A stretch of 64,000 nt of DNA from Paenibacillus luteus (GTDB lineage Bacteria; Bacillota; Bacilli; Paenibacillales; Paenibacillaceae): positions 1 to 64,000 of the forward strand of contig NZ_SKCD01000015.1 of the NCBI RefSeq assembly GCF_006542765.1, read 5' to 3'. The first letter of the stretch is position 1, and every line of letters starts with the position of its first letter. The translations under genes were made by a program, and so were the position numbers. The notes under the pieces are model-generated. The model saw nothing but the letters and a program-made list of their open reading frames with translations, did not search any database and was not told where the DNA came from. This document shows, one piece after another, positions 9,244 to 18,625 of this stretch.

Positions 9244-10407
9244 ATGATTCATGATGATAACCATTTTCAGCCAAAACTGCTTATTTTGTACGCGTCATAC
9301 GGAGAAGGGCACCTGCAAGCCGCCCGCGCCATCAAAGGTGCATGGGAGGAGCTTGGCAATCATCGCATCGTCATGGTTGATCTGATGGCCGAATCGCATC
9401 CTTGGCTGAATGAGATGACCCGTCGTTTTTACCTGAAGAGCTATACGCATATGCCCTCACTCTACGGCTGGATGTATGATTTCACTAGGTTGATGAAGCA
9501 TGACTCTTGGTTTGGCGGCTTACTTCACTCCTTTGGAAAAGACAAAATCAGACGTATCCTGACGATTGAGCAACCCGATATCATCATGCATACTTTCCCA
9601 TGCTTCGCACTTGGGGAGCCCAGGCAGCGAAAGAACCCTTATCCTCCCTCCTATGCCGTCATTACCGATTTCGATCTTCATCGCCGCTGGGTCCATCCAA
9701 GCATTGACCGGTATTATGTAGCTACTGAGGACTTGAAGAAGGAGCTGACCCTCCTTGGCATTCCGGGTGCTGCGATTCAAGTCAGCGGAATTCCTCTCAA
9801 GCGGGGTTTTGTCGCGACAGAGGCATCTTATCCGTTATATGACCTCTACAAGCTACGCCCTGACTGTCCAATCGTCCTCATTATGACAGGGGCGCAGGGG
9901 GTTATGCCTGATGTATCAATCATTTGCAGCTCCCTTCTTCAAGATGACAGCGTCCAAATTGCGCTCGTATGCGGCCGAAATCTTCCTATGAAAGAGGCTA
10001 TCCAGCACCAATTTCAAAATCATCCCGAATTTTCGCGTCTGCATGTGTATGGTTATGTGGAGTCCATTCATGAACTGATGGCACTATCTGACTGCTTGGT
10101 CACCAAGCCTGGCGGGGTTACGCTCTCCGAAGGAATAGCAGCAGGACTGCCCATTTTCATCTATAAGCCTGTTCCAGGCCAAGAAAAACAAAATGCACTG
10201 TATCTCGCATCAAAAGGGGCGGCCGTACTGTCCCAAGACCCAAGCGAGCTGGCAGAAAAAATTTTGAAACTTGTACACGATCCGCTTCGTCTTACTGTTA
10301 GCAGACTCGCCATGAAGCAGTTACAGGTCTCGCAATCAGCCGCAGAGAGCATTGTTTTGGATATGCTATCCAATTTGCGTATAATGGAGAATACAGCGAC
10401 GCTATAA
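9244..10407 (+). CDS. UgtP-like processive diacylglycerol glucosyltransferase
   Basis: The product has 387 residues. An N-terminal MGDG-synthase domain starts LLILYASYGEGHLQAARAI. A C-terminal GT28 nucleotide-sugar domain contains KPGGVTLSEGIAAGLPIFIY. Relatives transfer glucose from UDP-glucose to diacylglycerol, making the glycolipid used in membranes and as lipoteichoic acid anchor. ATG at 9244 follows AGGAGGTG. The next gene is an LtaA-like transporter 17 nt downstream, as in the ypfP-ltaA pair of S. aureus, which supports this role. The number of sugars added cannot be read from sequence. Confidence 0.88.
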   Translation: MIHDDNHFQPKLLILYASYGEGHLQAARAIKGAWEELGNHRIVMVDLMAESHPWLNEMTRRFYLKSYTHMPSLYGWMYDFTRLMKHDSWFGGLLHSFGKDKIRRILTIEQPDIIMHTFPCFALGEPRQRKNPYPPSYAVITDFDLHRRWVHPSIDRYYVATEDLKKELTLLGIPGAAIQVSGIPLKRGFVATEASYPLYDLYKLRPDCPIVLIMTGAQGVMPDVSIICSSLLQDDSVQIALVCGRNLPMKEAIQHQFQNHPEFSRLHVYGYVESIHELMALSDCLVTKPGGVTLSEGIAAGLPIFIYKPVPGQEKQNALYLASKGAAVLSQDPSELAEKILKLVHDPLRLTVSRLAMKQLQVSQSAAESIVLDMLSNLRIMENTATL

Positions 10408-10424
10408 GGGAGAAGGTCTTATCT

Positions 10425-11618
10425 GTGCGTACAAATCAGAGCGTTTGGTTTGGAGCGGAGATGCTACTCATCTCCGTTATTTTGTTCGTTGTGGAGTTCG
10501 TACGAGGAGCGGTGCTCGTCAGCTTGCTGCCGATCTATGGCGCCAAGACCCTTGGTCTTGCTCCCGATGTTATAGGAGCCGCTATTTCAGCCCATTACTT
10601 AACCGACACATTGCTCAAAATGGCGATTGGCTATTTATTAGACCGCTTCTCGGTACGTATCGTCGTGCAAGCCGGACTGGTGATTTCGCTAGCTGGCGTG
10701 TATTTACTGCAATTTGCGGAGCTGCCTTGGGTGTTTATTAGCGCAGCTGCATTATATGGTATAGGCATGTCTCCGATTTGGATTGTCTGCTTGACTAAAG
10801 TAACCGAAGAGAAGCGCGCCACCCAGATGGGGTTCCTCTACACGATCTGGATGGTTGGCCTTGGAAGCGGCCCGATTGTTTGTACTATTTTGCTCGATTA
10901 CAACGTATCGTTTACGTACAAGCTTCTTGTCAGCATGTCCGCAGCCGCATGCCTGCTCACGCTCTTTATGAGCAAAGAAAGGGCAATTACGCCAAATCGA
11001 ATTCCTCTGCCCATGCAGCTGACGATCTTAAAGGAACGGCTTAGCCGCATGAAGTTGCTGCTTCCCGGCATGATTTTGCAAACGACAGGAGCCAGCATGC
11101 TCGTTCCGATCCTGCCGGGCTTCGCACAGCAAGAGCTTGGCTTGTCAGGAACACAATACTCCATTCTCCTTACGGCTGGGGGAGTCTGTGCGGCTGCCGG
11201 GCTCATCCCGATGGGGCGGCTCTCAGATAGACTCAGAGGAAAAAAATGGTTTTTAGTCGTAGGATTTACGTTATTTGCACTCGGCCTGTACATGCTGGCC
11301 TCTGGTCTGACGTTCTGGTATTGTTTACTTATAGCGGTAGCCCTCGGCTTGTCATATTCGGCTATACTGCCTGCGTGGAATGCGCTGCTCGCCACTTATG
11401 TCCCTCCGAAGCAAGAGGGGCTGGGCTGGGGAATTTTATCCACCTTAGAAGGCATCGGGGTTATGATTGGGCCCGTTGCAGGCGGCCTTATTGCGGCTTG
11501 GAGAGGCGAAGCAGTTGTCTTCTGGGTTAGTGCTGTTCTCTTCGGACTGATCGGACTGTTTTATTTTTGGCTCCCGAACCGGGTGTTCCAAGCAAATGAA
11601 AAAGCTACAAACAAGTAG
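10425..11618 (+). CDS. MFS transporter, LtaA-like glycolipid flippase
   Basis: The 397-residue protein has 12 predicted membrane segments. Compared with my memory of S. aureus LtaA it shares an acidic-arginine start in helix 1 (VVEFVRG), a MSPIWIVCLTKVTEEKR segment, LLLPGMILQ and ASMLVPILP, LPAWNALL, and a C-terminal VMIGPVAGGLI. LtaA flips diglucosyl-diacylglycerol to the outer leaflet for lipoteichoic acid assembly. The gene starts at GTG 10425 behind AAGGGAG and is directly downstream of a UgtP-like synthase, the LtaA gene order. A drug-exporter role is the alternative. Confidence 0.82.
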   Translation: MRTNQSVWFGAEMLLISVILFVVEFVRGAVLVSLLPIYGAKTLGLAPDVIGAAISAHYLTDTLLKMAIGYLLDRFSVRIVVQAGLVISLAGVYLLQFAELPWVFISAAALYGIGMSPIWIVCLTKVTEEKRATQMGFLYTIWMVGLGSGPIVCTILLDYNVSFTYKLLVSMSAAACLLTLFMSKERAITPNRIPLPMQLTILKERLSRMKLLLPGMILQTTGASMLVPILPGFAQQELGLSGTQYSILLTAGGVCAAAGLIPMGRLSDRLRGKKWFLVVGFTLFALGLYMLASGLTFWYCLLIAVALGLSYSAILPAWNALLATYVPPKQEGLGWGILSTLEGIGVMIGPVAGGLIAAWRGEAVVFWVSAVLFGLIGLFYFWLPNRVFQANEKATNK

Positions 11619-11633
11619 AACGGGGTTAAAGCG

Positions 11634-12242
11634 ATGGACGATTGGCGTAATTGGCTGGAATACATAAAACATTTGGACCTGGATTCGATACAGTGGACGC
11701 TGGAGAGCTACTCCCAGTGGGGACCTTTCCCGGGCATCCTCCTTCCGATGATTGAATCCTTTCTGCCCTTCCTCCCGTTAATTCTAATCATTGCGGCTAA
11801 TGCCAATATTTACGGGCTTGGGTTTGGGTTTCTCTTCTCCTGGATTGGCGTTACGGCAGGGGCCGTATCCGTTTTTTGGATAAGCCGCACGCTAGGACGC
11901 AATGTGAAAGGCCGGCTGGAGCGACGGTTTCCGAAGTCGGAGCGATTTTTTAACTGGGTGGAGAAAAGAGGCTTTACACCCCTGTTCCTGCTCGCTTGCT
12001 TCCCATTCACGCCTTCCATTGTCATCACCGTCGTCTCGGGCCTAAGCAAGGTTCCTTTTCCTACGTTTTTGCTGGCTACCTTGCTCGGAAAAGCGGTCAT
12101 GATTTTTTGCATCTCATTAATCAGCTTCGATATTGGCAACCTGGTCAATGAGCCTTGGCGGATCTTTGTCTCGGTTACTGCGGTACTGGTCATGTGGTTC
12201 GGGGGCAAGCGCCTTGAATCCCGTTATCAGGTGAATGGCTAG
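11634..12242 (+). CDS. TVP38/TMEM64 (DedA-superfamily) membrane protein
   Basis: The 202-residue integral membrane protein has the SNARE-associated/VTT domain: a GILLPMIESFLPFLPL re-entrant segment, a Gly-rich helix with SWIGVTAGAVSVFWISRTLGRN, then FTPLFLLACFPFTPS. DedA relatives move or scramble lipids and polyprenyl phosphates. It is 15 nt behind the LtaA-like gene and completes a three-gene operon. That context suggests a role in envelope lipid handling, which is inference. Confidence 0.85.
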   Translation: MDDWRNWLEYIKHLDLDSIQWTLESYSQWGPFPGILLPMIESFLPFLPLILIIAANANIYGLGFGFLFSWIGVTAGAVSVFWISRTLGRNVKGRLERRFPKSERFFNWVEKRGFTPLFLLACFPFTPSIVITVVSGLSKVPFPTFLLATLLGKAVMIFCISLISFDIGNLVNEPWRIFVSVTAVLVMWFGGKRLESRYQVNG

Positions 12243-12399
12243 AGGAGGCATTTTTATGGCTGCCTTCCTCCTATACGCTAGTGTGGCGGCGCATTCTGCG
12301 CCGCTTTTTCTTTCCTGAACTCATACATTTCTTCCTTTTGTGGCACACTACCTGAGGATCTTCTTGCGAAGAACGTTAAAACCATAGGAGGGTGACCGC

Positions 12400-12543
12400 A
12401 TGTCAGGCAAACAGCCATCCGATCAACAGAAAGCCGCCAGCAAGGCGCAATCGAGAGCAGACCGCAATCTAGCCAGCAAGGAATCAGCGAGCGAGCTGCA
12501 ATCAGATGCAGACCGCGCAGCCGTGCCCAAGCACGGATTATAA
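12400..12543 (+). CDS. Small hydrophilic protein, 47 residues
   Basis: The frame from ATG 12400 is preceded by AGGAGGGTGA with good spacing. The product is Ala/Ser/Gln-rich, strongly hydrophilic and free of Cys and Trp. The composition resembles small spore-core or stress proteins, but I recognise no family. It precedes another small hydrophilic gene by 25 nt. Confidence 0.6.
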   Translation: MSGKQPSDQQKAASKAQSRADRNLASKESASELQSDADRAAVPKHGL

Positions 12544-12568
12544 GCATAGGAAGGTTGGGTGAGCGTAA

Positions 12569-12868
12569 ATGAGCAATTCATCTAATCATCATGAGATGAA
12601 TCCCATGTCAGGGGAGCCGGTCGAGGTAAAGGGCACCTACCGCAATGAATGGGGACGCGAGGAGCAATTGGAGCGTGGCGATGTCTTTCCAGCGGATCCG
12701 ATGCTCGGAACAACGGAATGGCAGTTGGTCGAGCTTTTTTTCAACAATCACCATCAGGGACATACCGATCCAAGACTTGTTCCGCATGATGATGATAACG
12801 ACCCGGAAGCCCATATGCAGCATCCCCGCCGTCATGAGGGCAGCAACAAAAACGATGACGACCAATAA
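12569..12868 (+). CDS. Hypothetical small acidic protein
   Basis: The 99-residue protein has no Cys, signal peptide or membrane segment. A compact central part with GTYRNEWGREEQLERGDVFP and GTTEWQLVEL is followed by a disordered His/Asp-rich tail. I do not recognise it. The start at ATG 12569 has a moderate AAGGTTGGGTGA site. A terminator lies just downstream. The His-Asp tail could bind metal, but this is a guess. Confidence 0.7.
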   Translation: MSNSSNHHEMNPMSGEPVEVKGTYRNEWGREEQLERGDVFPADPMLGTTEWQLVELFFNNHHQGHTDPRLVPHDDDNDPEAHMQHPRRHEGSNKNDDDQ

Positions 12869-12891
12869 ACGGCAGCTTGCCAGGCAGGTTT

Positions 12892-12943
12892 AAAAAACAG
12901 CAGGCGCAGCGGATAATCCTATCGCTGCGCCTGCTGTTTTTTT
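12892..12943. terminator. Bidirectional terminator
   Basis: AACAGCAGGCGCAGCG (12896-12911) pairs perfectly with CGCTGCGCCTGCTGTT (12923-12938), with A- and T-runs outside. It serves the small + strand gene and the convergent transporter gene. Confidence 0.92.
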
Positions 12944-12965
12944 CAGATGCTTTTGCTTTTTTACA

Positions 12966-14036
12966 TCAAGCCCGCTTCTTCTTTTCTTCTTCCGGTTCTT
13001 CTTCGCCCCGTTTGGCATTTTCCTCGCGCTGCTGAACCTGGTCGAGCAGCTTCTCCAACCGACGCAAATGATAAGCATATTCGAACAATCCCGATGCGAC
13101 AAACACCAGCCGCTTATGCTCATCCGGATCATCCAATATGTATTCGGTCAACTCTTTCACAAAGCGCGCCTCCCGCTCCTCTTCTGGCTCGATCAACGCA
13201 TTCGGCTTCATTTTATCCTCCGCCTTCAGCAAAATTTGCTCATGGTACTTGGATAAATCCTCAATTTGCCGATCGAAACGAAGCGCCCACTCTCCGGCGC
13301 TGGGCGAGGCAAAATAATGCTCCTCCACCACATCGAGAAGATCAGCCCCTTTTTGCAGCGTCTTGATCATTTGCTTAGAGACCAGCAGTTGCCTGGCATG
13401 GCTCGTCTTTGTCCGGGCAAGCACCTTGCGCTCCTCCTCGAAGACGGCATAACGATCCTCCAGCTTGCGCAGTGTACCATGCAGCTTATCCTTCTCCTGG
13501 CGGAAAATCTGCTCCTTCATTTCATTGGAGACAGCGGTCCGCAGCAACAGCGAGAGCTGGGTATACGCCTGGTGCACTTGTTCGGTGAACTGGCGCCTTG
13601 GGCGCGGCGGGAAGACGAGCACGTTCACGGCAAAGGAAGAGCCGATTCCCGTAAGCACCATCAACAGCCGCTCAATGGCGACATCCCAGCCTTGGCCGTT
13701 CGCTTCCATGATCGCGACGACGGTTACGAGCGTCAGGCTGATGGTCGTCTCCATTTTCAGACGTATGCTGATTAGAATAACCAGAATACAAACGAGCCCT
13801 ACGGCAATTGGCGTATGTCCGAACAGCCGCACAGCAATAATGGCAAAGATAGCACCCAGTATATTCGTTTGCACCTGGTCCGCCACGCGCTGCCACGAAC
13901 GGTAAATTGATGGCTGTATCGTAAAAATAGCTGCCACTGCCGCGATGAGCGGCGAGGCAAAGCCGAATAAGCTGCTTAAATAAATCGCAAAGGCTACTGC
14001 CATTCCCGTTTTTAACACTCTCGCGCCGATGGTCAT
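12966..14036 (-). CDS. FUSC / aromatic acid exporter-like membrane protein
   Basis: The product has 356 residues. Four to six membrane segments lie within the first 145 residues (AAVAAIFTIQPSIYRSWQR is the typical ArAE/FUSC motif). A long cytoplasmic, mostly helical and charged C-terminal domain ends in an Arg/Glu/Lys-rich tail. This matches the Bacillus ArAE_1 family. Relatives are proposed exporters of aromatic acids; the substrate here is unknown. Its ATG overlaps the stop of the upstream AlkC-like gene by 4 nt, so the two are translationally coupled. Confidence 0.87.
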   Translation of the reverse strand: MTIGARVLKTGMAVAFAIYLSSLFGFASPLIAAVAAIFTIQPSIYRSWQRVADQVQTNILGAIFAIIAVRLFGHTPIAVGLVCILVILISIRLKMETTISLTLVTVVAIMEANGQGWDVAIERLLMVLTGIGSSFAVNVLVFPPRPRRQFTEQVHQAYTQLSLLLRTAVSNEMKEQIFRQEKDKLHGTLRKLEDRYAVFEEERKVLARTKTSHARQLLVSKQMIKTLQKGADLLDVVEEHYFASPSAGEWALRFDRQIEDLSKYHEQILLKAEDKMKPNALIEPEEEREARFVKELTEYILDDPDEHKRLVFVASGLFEYAYHLRRLEKLLDQVQQREENAKRGEEEPEEEKKKRA

Positions 14037-15160
14037 GTCGGGTCAGCCTCCGTCACGAGAAGCTCGGCGGCGGCCACTTCTCTCCCGTTCACCCATAAGC
14101 TCATGCGGTGAAGACCGCTATAATGCTTGCGCGTCGTCAGGTCGGCGAATCGGTGGGCACGCGTTCCCTTCGCTACCGCTCCCCCGGCATATTCCCGGTC
14201 CGACAACAGAAAGCGTTTGATCGCCGTTTTGCCGCTGGACTTCACGAAGTCAATCCCGTATTCGATCCGCAGCTTGGCCGGTTCGCCCTCTCGCAGCTTC
14301 ACAACATACTGCAGCTCCGCTTCTCCTCCAAGCGGCACCGTGCCAGGCTGAACCTCAAGCTCTGCCACAGCTACGAGTGCACTGCCGCCCTCCGGATCGT
14401 CCTCATGCTCAGAATAACCAAACAAGGCCATAATTTGCGGGTGGGCTTGCTTGATCAAGGTTCGGCAGCCGTGACGAATGATCCAGTCCGTGTGAGCGTC
14501 CTTGCCATGCCAAGCCCTTGCAAGCTGAATCACCAGCTCCGGATGATCCTTTGCGATATCATTCAGATTGTTCGCCACGCTCTTGCGCACGTAAAGCGAA
14601 GGATCTGCCTTCAGCTGCTCGAGAATCGGAATAATCGGCGCGGGATCACGCTTGAACATGGGAAGCGCCTGCGCCCACGGCAGACGGGGCCTAATGCCTT
14701 CGCTCGCCAGCCGCCTGACATGCTCATTCGGATGGCTTGTCCAGGCCAGCATATGCGCAGCCATCCGCTCCGGATCGGTTAATATAAATGCCCTTATCGC
14801 GAATTCCGAGGTCGAGCGCTCTGTAAAGCGCTCAAGCGCCGCCATAGAAAGCTGCCAGCGCTGAGGCGTCATTCCGAATACCTCAACGAAGTCGGGAAAG
14901 AAAATATAAGGCAGCCCTCTGCACTGTTCATCTATTTGATATAAAACTGCCAAAGCGTCTTCATAGGCCTCCGGCAGTTCTGCACCGAGTGCTATCGTAA
15001 TTTTGCGGGCCCGCGCTTTCAGCTCAAGCTGCTCCCAGCTGTCGTCCCTCACACGTTTCACAAAGGCCGCTTCCTTGAATGGAGGCCACGCCGTTTTGAC
15101 CAAGCCAGCAAATCGTTCCAAAAATAATCCATCATACATCACCTTAAGCGGTTCAGCCAA
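14033..15160 (-). CDS. AlkC/AlkD-like DNA alkylation repair protein (HEAT repeats)
   Basis: The product of about 375 residues starts MAEPLKVMYDGLFLERFA, typical of AlkC-type glycosylases that remove alkylated bases. HEAT-like helices include HPNEHVRRLASEGIRPRLPW and DPSLYVRKSVANNLNDIAKDHP. A beta-rich extension from about residue 270 resembles the Ig-like domain of some AlkC members. The second TTG of a GGAGGAGGGG-TTG-ACG-TTG series, at 15160, fits best. The gene is coupled to the FUSC-type transporter. The exact lesion specificity is unknown. Confidence 0.87.
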   Translation of the reverse strand: MAEPLKVMYDGLFLERFAGLVKTAWPPFKEAAFVKRVRDDSWEQLELKARARKITIALGAELPEAYEDALAVLYQIDEQCRGLPYIFFPDFVEVFGMTPQRWQLSMAALERFTERSTSEFAIRAFILTDPERMAAHMLAWTSHPNEHVRRLASEGIRPRLPWAQALPMFKRDPAPIIPILEQLKADPSLYVRKSVANNLNDIAKDHPELVIQLARAWHGKDAHTDWIIRHGCRTLIKQAHPQIMALFGYSEHEDDPEGGSALVAVAELEVQPGTVPLGGEAELQYVVKLREGEPAKLRIEYGIDFVKSSGKTAIKRFLLSDREYAGGAVAKGTRAHRFADLTTRKHYSGLHRMSLWVNGREVAAAELLVTEADPT

Positions 15161-15305
15161 CGTCAATCCCCTCCTCCAGCTATTATACCGAAAAAACCAT
15201 TTCAATCACTACCGTTAACCTTCATCTCTTCGCGGATCCCTGATGATGCGCTATTCCTCATTGGTATACCTGTTGACTCATGCAAGAAACATAGGCTTTC
15301 GAAAG

Positions 15306-15347
15306 CAAAAAAACCTGGAGCTGCTCTCGCAAGAGCAGCTCCAGGTT
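15306..15347 (-). terminator. Terminator of the spo0M-like gene
   Basis: AACCTGGAGCTGCTCT (15312-15327) pairs with AGAGCAGCTCCAGGTT (15332-15347). On the minus strand a run of T follows the stem. Confidence 0.92.
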
Positions 15348-15365
15348 CATGGGTGATATCCCCTA

Positions 15366-16133
15366 CTACACGTAACGCGAAATAATATCCGTCAATTGCT
15401 TTGCAATCACTTGCGGTCCAGCTGCCAACTGGTCATTCGTAAAGCGAGTGCGAACGAATGACTCATCCATATTCATGGCCTCTGCAAAAAAGCTGGACAA
15501 CCCGCGTGCGCGTCGGTCAATTTGCAGCACCAGCTCAAGCTCGTGGTCCGATGGGTAAAACATTACTTCCAGCTCGTCAAGCTGCGAGCGAAACTGAGTC
15601 GTGGGCACGAATTCGAGCTCTTGGATAAACGGCATTTTGCCGCCTAGCCGTGAGGAATATTCACATTCCGCCTTGCGCAAGCGGAACCCGATCACTCCAA
15701 GCGCCTCCAATACCGTATTCATCGCAGCAGTCGGAATAACGTCAATCCGGTCATTGTCCCCGGGGTCGATTCCACCCCGAACGTCAAGCTCCGTCTTCAC
15801 CCATACGGGCGCACGCCCGATCGTCAGCGGCGTTTGATGCGGCAGCCGGAAGGAAAACGGCACCTCGCGGCTCTCTCCTGACTGAAGTGTGAACGGCACG
15901 CTGACCTGGTAACGTCCAACCTCGCCATGCTGTTTGATTTTATTATCGTTGCTTTCTCTTATATATTCTGTCATGACCGATAGCTGAATGGTTTCAATCC
16001 TTTGCTCCACACTGCCGCCCTGAATTTTCACAACTCCCCTAACCTCTTCGCCAGGTGAATACCGCGCCTTCTCCAGCAGCGTATCAATCTTGGCGGAGCC
16101 GATCCCGATACTGGCCAAAAACCGATTGAACAT
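15366..16133 (-). CDS. spo0M: Sporulation-control protein Spo0M
   Basis: The 255-residue arrestin-fold protein starts MFNRFLASIGIGSAKIDTLL, the conserved beginning of Spo0M. KARYSPGEEVRGVVKIQGG and SFRLPHQTPLTIGRAPVWVKTEL follow. Spo0M acts early in sporulation and in cell-division control. ATG at 16133 is placed 8 nt behind GGAGG; ATG at 16139 is too close. It stands alone with its own terminator. Confidence 0.93.
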   Translation of the reverse strand: MFNRFLASIGIGSAKIDTLLEKARYSPGEEVRGVVKIQGGSVEQRIETIQLSVMTEYIRESNDNKIKQHGEVGRYQVSVPFTLQSGESREVPFSFRLPHQTPLTIGRAPVWVKTELDVRGGIDPGDNDRIDVIPTAAMNTVLEALGVIGFRLRKAECEYSSRLGGKMPFIQELEFVPTTQFRSQLDELEVMFYPSDHELELVLQIDRRARGLSSFFAEAMNMDESFVRTRFTNDQLAAGPQVIAKQLTDIISRYV

Positions 16134-16199
16134 CAACATGACCTCCACTCCAATGATCTTGAATCCTTATAGCATAAGCATATTACGAGGCCTGCTGCC

Positions 16200-17987
16200 T
16201 TAGGTTTCAATTTCAATTTTTTGTTTTTCTGGAGTGAGCTCTACCTCCTGTTTGTGATAGGGAAGCTTGATTATAAAGGTAGTTCCTACCTCAACTTCAC
16301 TCTGCGCCATAATTTGGCCATGGTGATTATCAACAATTTTATACGTAACCATCAAGCCAAGGCCAGTCCCTTTATCCTTGGTCGTATAGAAAGGCTGGCC
16401 AATCTTCGCCAGCTGCTCCTTCGCAATGCCCGAGCCTTCGTCCTTGATCCTTACGATTACGCTCTCTTCCTCTTCCAGAGACATCGTAATGCTGACCACA
16501 CCTCCACCCTGCATCGCTTCAATCGCGTTTTTGAGCACATTGATAAATACCTGCTTCAGTTGATTCTCTACGCCAAATACCCAAAGCGGACGGTCATCTG
16601 CATGGTATTCAATCATTACATTATGCAAAATAGCCTGGGTCTCCAGAAGGTTGACCGTATCCTCCATGATTTGACGTGAATCCTTATGCACGCATTCGTA
16701 TACCTGCGGCTTGGACAGCATTAGTAATTCACTGACGATTGATTCAATCCGCTCCAGCTCTGATTTCATAATGTCATAGAAGTTGCTGCCATTCCCCCTG
16801 CCAGAAGCGATCAATTGCAAAAAGCCTTTTAGCGAGGTGAGCGGATTGCGGATCTCATGAGCAATGCCAGCGGCTAATTGACCGGCTACGTAAAGCTTCT
16901 CAGAGTTGATGAGCAGCTCCTCGTTTTTCTTGCGTTCAGAAATATCGCGAATGATGACCTGTACAATCTGTTTTCCGGAGAACGAGGAGCTGGCCCTCAC
17001 TATTTCCGTATGCAGCGGCCTGCCTTGCACGGACATCCATTGCAGCTCGATCGGCTTCGCCGAAACAGACTCGCCGGTCTGCCCTTCTCCAAGCCAAGCT
17101 GCCATTTCGCGATGATATTTCTTGTCCAGAAGCGCATAAAGGTTCGTTCCAATAATTTCTTTCTCCGATTGTACTTCAAACATGCGCTGGCCTGCCCTAT
17201 TCATAAACTCCCAATGGCCATCGTTGATCAACGCAATCGTGTCCATGGAATTCTCGACAAGCAGCTTGTACCGCTCATCCATTTGATTATATTTGCTGGC
17301 AGCAAGCCAGGTCGTCAGACTAAAGCTCAAAATAATCAAAGTCGACAAACCTAGTAAAAAGCCAAGCATCAGCAAATACTCATTCAGCAAATCCGTTGAT
17401 AATATATCCATATAATCAACCTGCAGCGCATGAAGTCCAATTTGATGCATGACCATGTTAGATAGGCCAAGCGACAAACAGCTTTTAAACTTATAATTGG
17501 GCGACTTTCCCTCCAGCCAGTAGAAAGCCAAATACGCGCCTGCGAAGCTCACTCCATAAGATAGCCAGAAGAGCAGCCAGTTCATTTTTAATAGAATAAC
17601 CGTTTCCGAAAGCATGGACATGTACTGCAGCATCGTAGCACCAAGTGCCATTAATAATGCGCTGAACAAGAAGCGTCCTCGCCTAAGCTCTCGGTTCTTC
17701 AGCACAACCAATGCGGCGTAGACCGTGATTGCGCACACTACTAAAATGACCAACATACTCCAATTCATGACCAAACGATAATTGGAGGCAAGCAGCGAGA
17801 CGACGTGCATCGTCCATAAGCCTAATCCAAAAACAGATGCTCCGCCAATCACCCAGTTAAAACCATATGCCCTTTGTTTTGGCTGCAGCTGTTCAATCAT
17901 ATTGAGCATCGTATACGAACTAAAACACATAATAATAATCGACAGAATGAGATAGTAGGGATTTCCGCTAATGATGGGATGGGTCAT
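16200..17987 (-). CDS. MHYT-PAS sensor histidine kinase (Kin-type)
   Basis: The 595-residue kinase has about seven membrane helices in residues 1-240. They form an MHYT-like sensor in which the repeated Met-His motifs are partly degenerate (WTMHVVSLL, LQYMSMLS, VMHQIGLHAL). One PAS domain follows (about 245-350), then HisKA with the phospho-His in AAGIAHEIRNPLTSLKGF and HATPase_c with N, G1 and G2 boxes (NVLKNAIEAM, DEGSGI, GTGLGL). The H-box is typical of KinA-KinE kinases that feed the sporulation phosphorelay. No response regulator is adjacent, which fits that role. The start has AAGGAG 5 nt upstream. Confidence 0.9.
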   Translation of the reverse strand: MTHPIISGNPYYLILSIIIMCFSSYTMLNMIEQLQPKQRAYGFNWVIGGASVFGLGLWTMHVVSLLASNYRLVMNWSMLVILVVCAITVYAALVVLKNRELRRGRFLFSALLMALGATMLQYMSMLSETVILLKMNWLLFWLSYGVSFAGAYLAFYWLEGKSPNYKFKSCLSLGLSNMVMHQIGLHALQVDYMDILSTDLLNEYLLMLGFLLGLSTLIILSFSLTTWLAASKYNQMDERYKLLVENSMDTIALINDGHWEFMNRAGQRMFEVQSEKEIIGTNLYALLDKKYHREMAAWLGEGQTGESVSAKPIELQWMSVQGRPLHTEIVRASSSFSGKQIVQVIIRDISERKKNEELLINSEKLYVAGQLAAGIAHEIRNPLTSLKGFLQLIASGRGNGSNFYDIMKSELERIESIVSELLMLSKPQVYECVHKDSRQIMEDTVNLLETQAILHNVMIEYHADDRPLWVFGVENQLKQVFINVLKNAIEAMQGGGVVSITMSLEEEESVIVRIKDEGSGIAKEQLAKIGQPFYTTKDKGTGLGLMVTYKIVDNHHGQIMAQSEVEVGTTFIIKLPYHKQEVELTPEKQKIEIET

Positions 17988-18166
17988 AAGACTCCTTAAA
18001 TATCCATAAATTTACTTCCAGATAGTAAAATTCGACAATTATCAAAAAAATCCTCTCCTATCATTCGAAATTTTGCTGCTTTTTGTCAGAAACACGGAAG
18101 GTATTTCTCTTCTCTTCAACTTCGGCTATTATGATAGAATGGCAATTGTTAATAGGAGGAGAACCA

Positions 18167-18625
18167 ATGAAGATCATCAAAGAATTTAAAGAGTTTGCTA
18201 TGAAGGGCAATGTCATTGACCTCGCGGTCGGGGTTATCATTGGGGGAGCGTTCGGTAAAATCGTCACGTCGCTCGTTAATGACATTATTATGCCTCCGAT
18301 TGGGAGCATTTTGGGGAAAGTCGACTTTAAGGATTTAAAACTTTACCTAGTAGACACAAGCATAATGGACGATAAACAACTAGCAGCGGCCCCAGCCATC
18401 GCCTACGGCCAATTTATTAATGTCATGCTGGATTTCGTAATTGTGGCATTCTGTATTTTCTTGCTCGTCAAAGTAATTAATATTCTTCGCCGCAACGAGA
18501 AGAAAGAAACTGCTCCTGTAGAAGCAACTGAGAAGGATTGCCCGTACTGCTTGTCCAAGGTACCGATCAAGGCTTCGCGCTGCAAGCACTGCACGTCCCA
18601 GCTAGAGGCAGCCGCGCATGGCTGA
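18167..18625 (+). CDS. mscL: Large-conductance mechanosensitive channel with zinc ribbon tail
   Basis: The product has 152 residues. The MscL body starts [37 protein letters not shown], with helix 2 near residues 75-100. In place of the usual short cytoplasmic helix it ends with a ribbon of two pairs, CPYC at about residue 124 and CKHC about 15 residues later. The channel opens under membrane tension to release solutes. ATG at 18167 follows GGAGGAG. The stop overlaps the start of the Nudix gene by 8 nt. Confidence 0.95.
   Translation: MKIIKEFKEFAMKGNVIDLAVGVIIGGAFGKIVTSLVNDIIMPPIGSILGKVDFKDLKLYLVDTSIMDDKQLAAAPAIAYGQFINVMLDFVIVAFCIFLLVKVINILRRNEKKETAPVEATEKDCPYCLSKVPIKASRCKHCTSQLEAAAHG

Noticed and set aside
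12608-12865. 85-codon hydrophobic frame opposite the small acidic gene
   Set aside because: It is a shadow of the + strand gene, which has the better start and codon use.
13465-13905. Frames opposite the FUSC-type gene
   Set aside because: They are shadows without start sites; the minus frame has clear family motifs and membrane helices.
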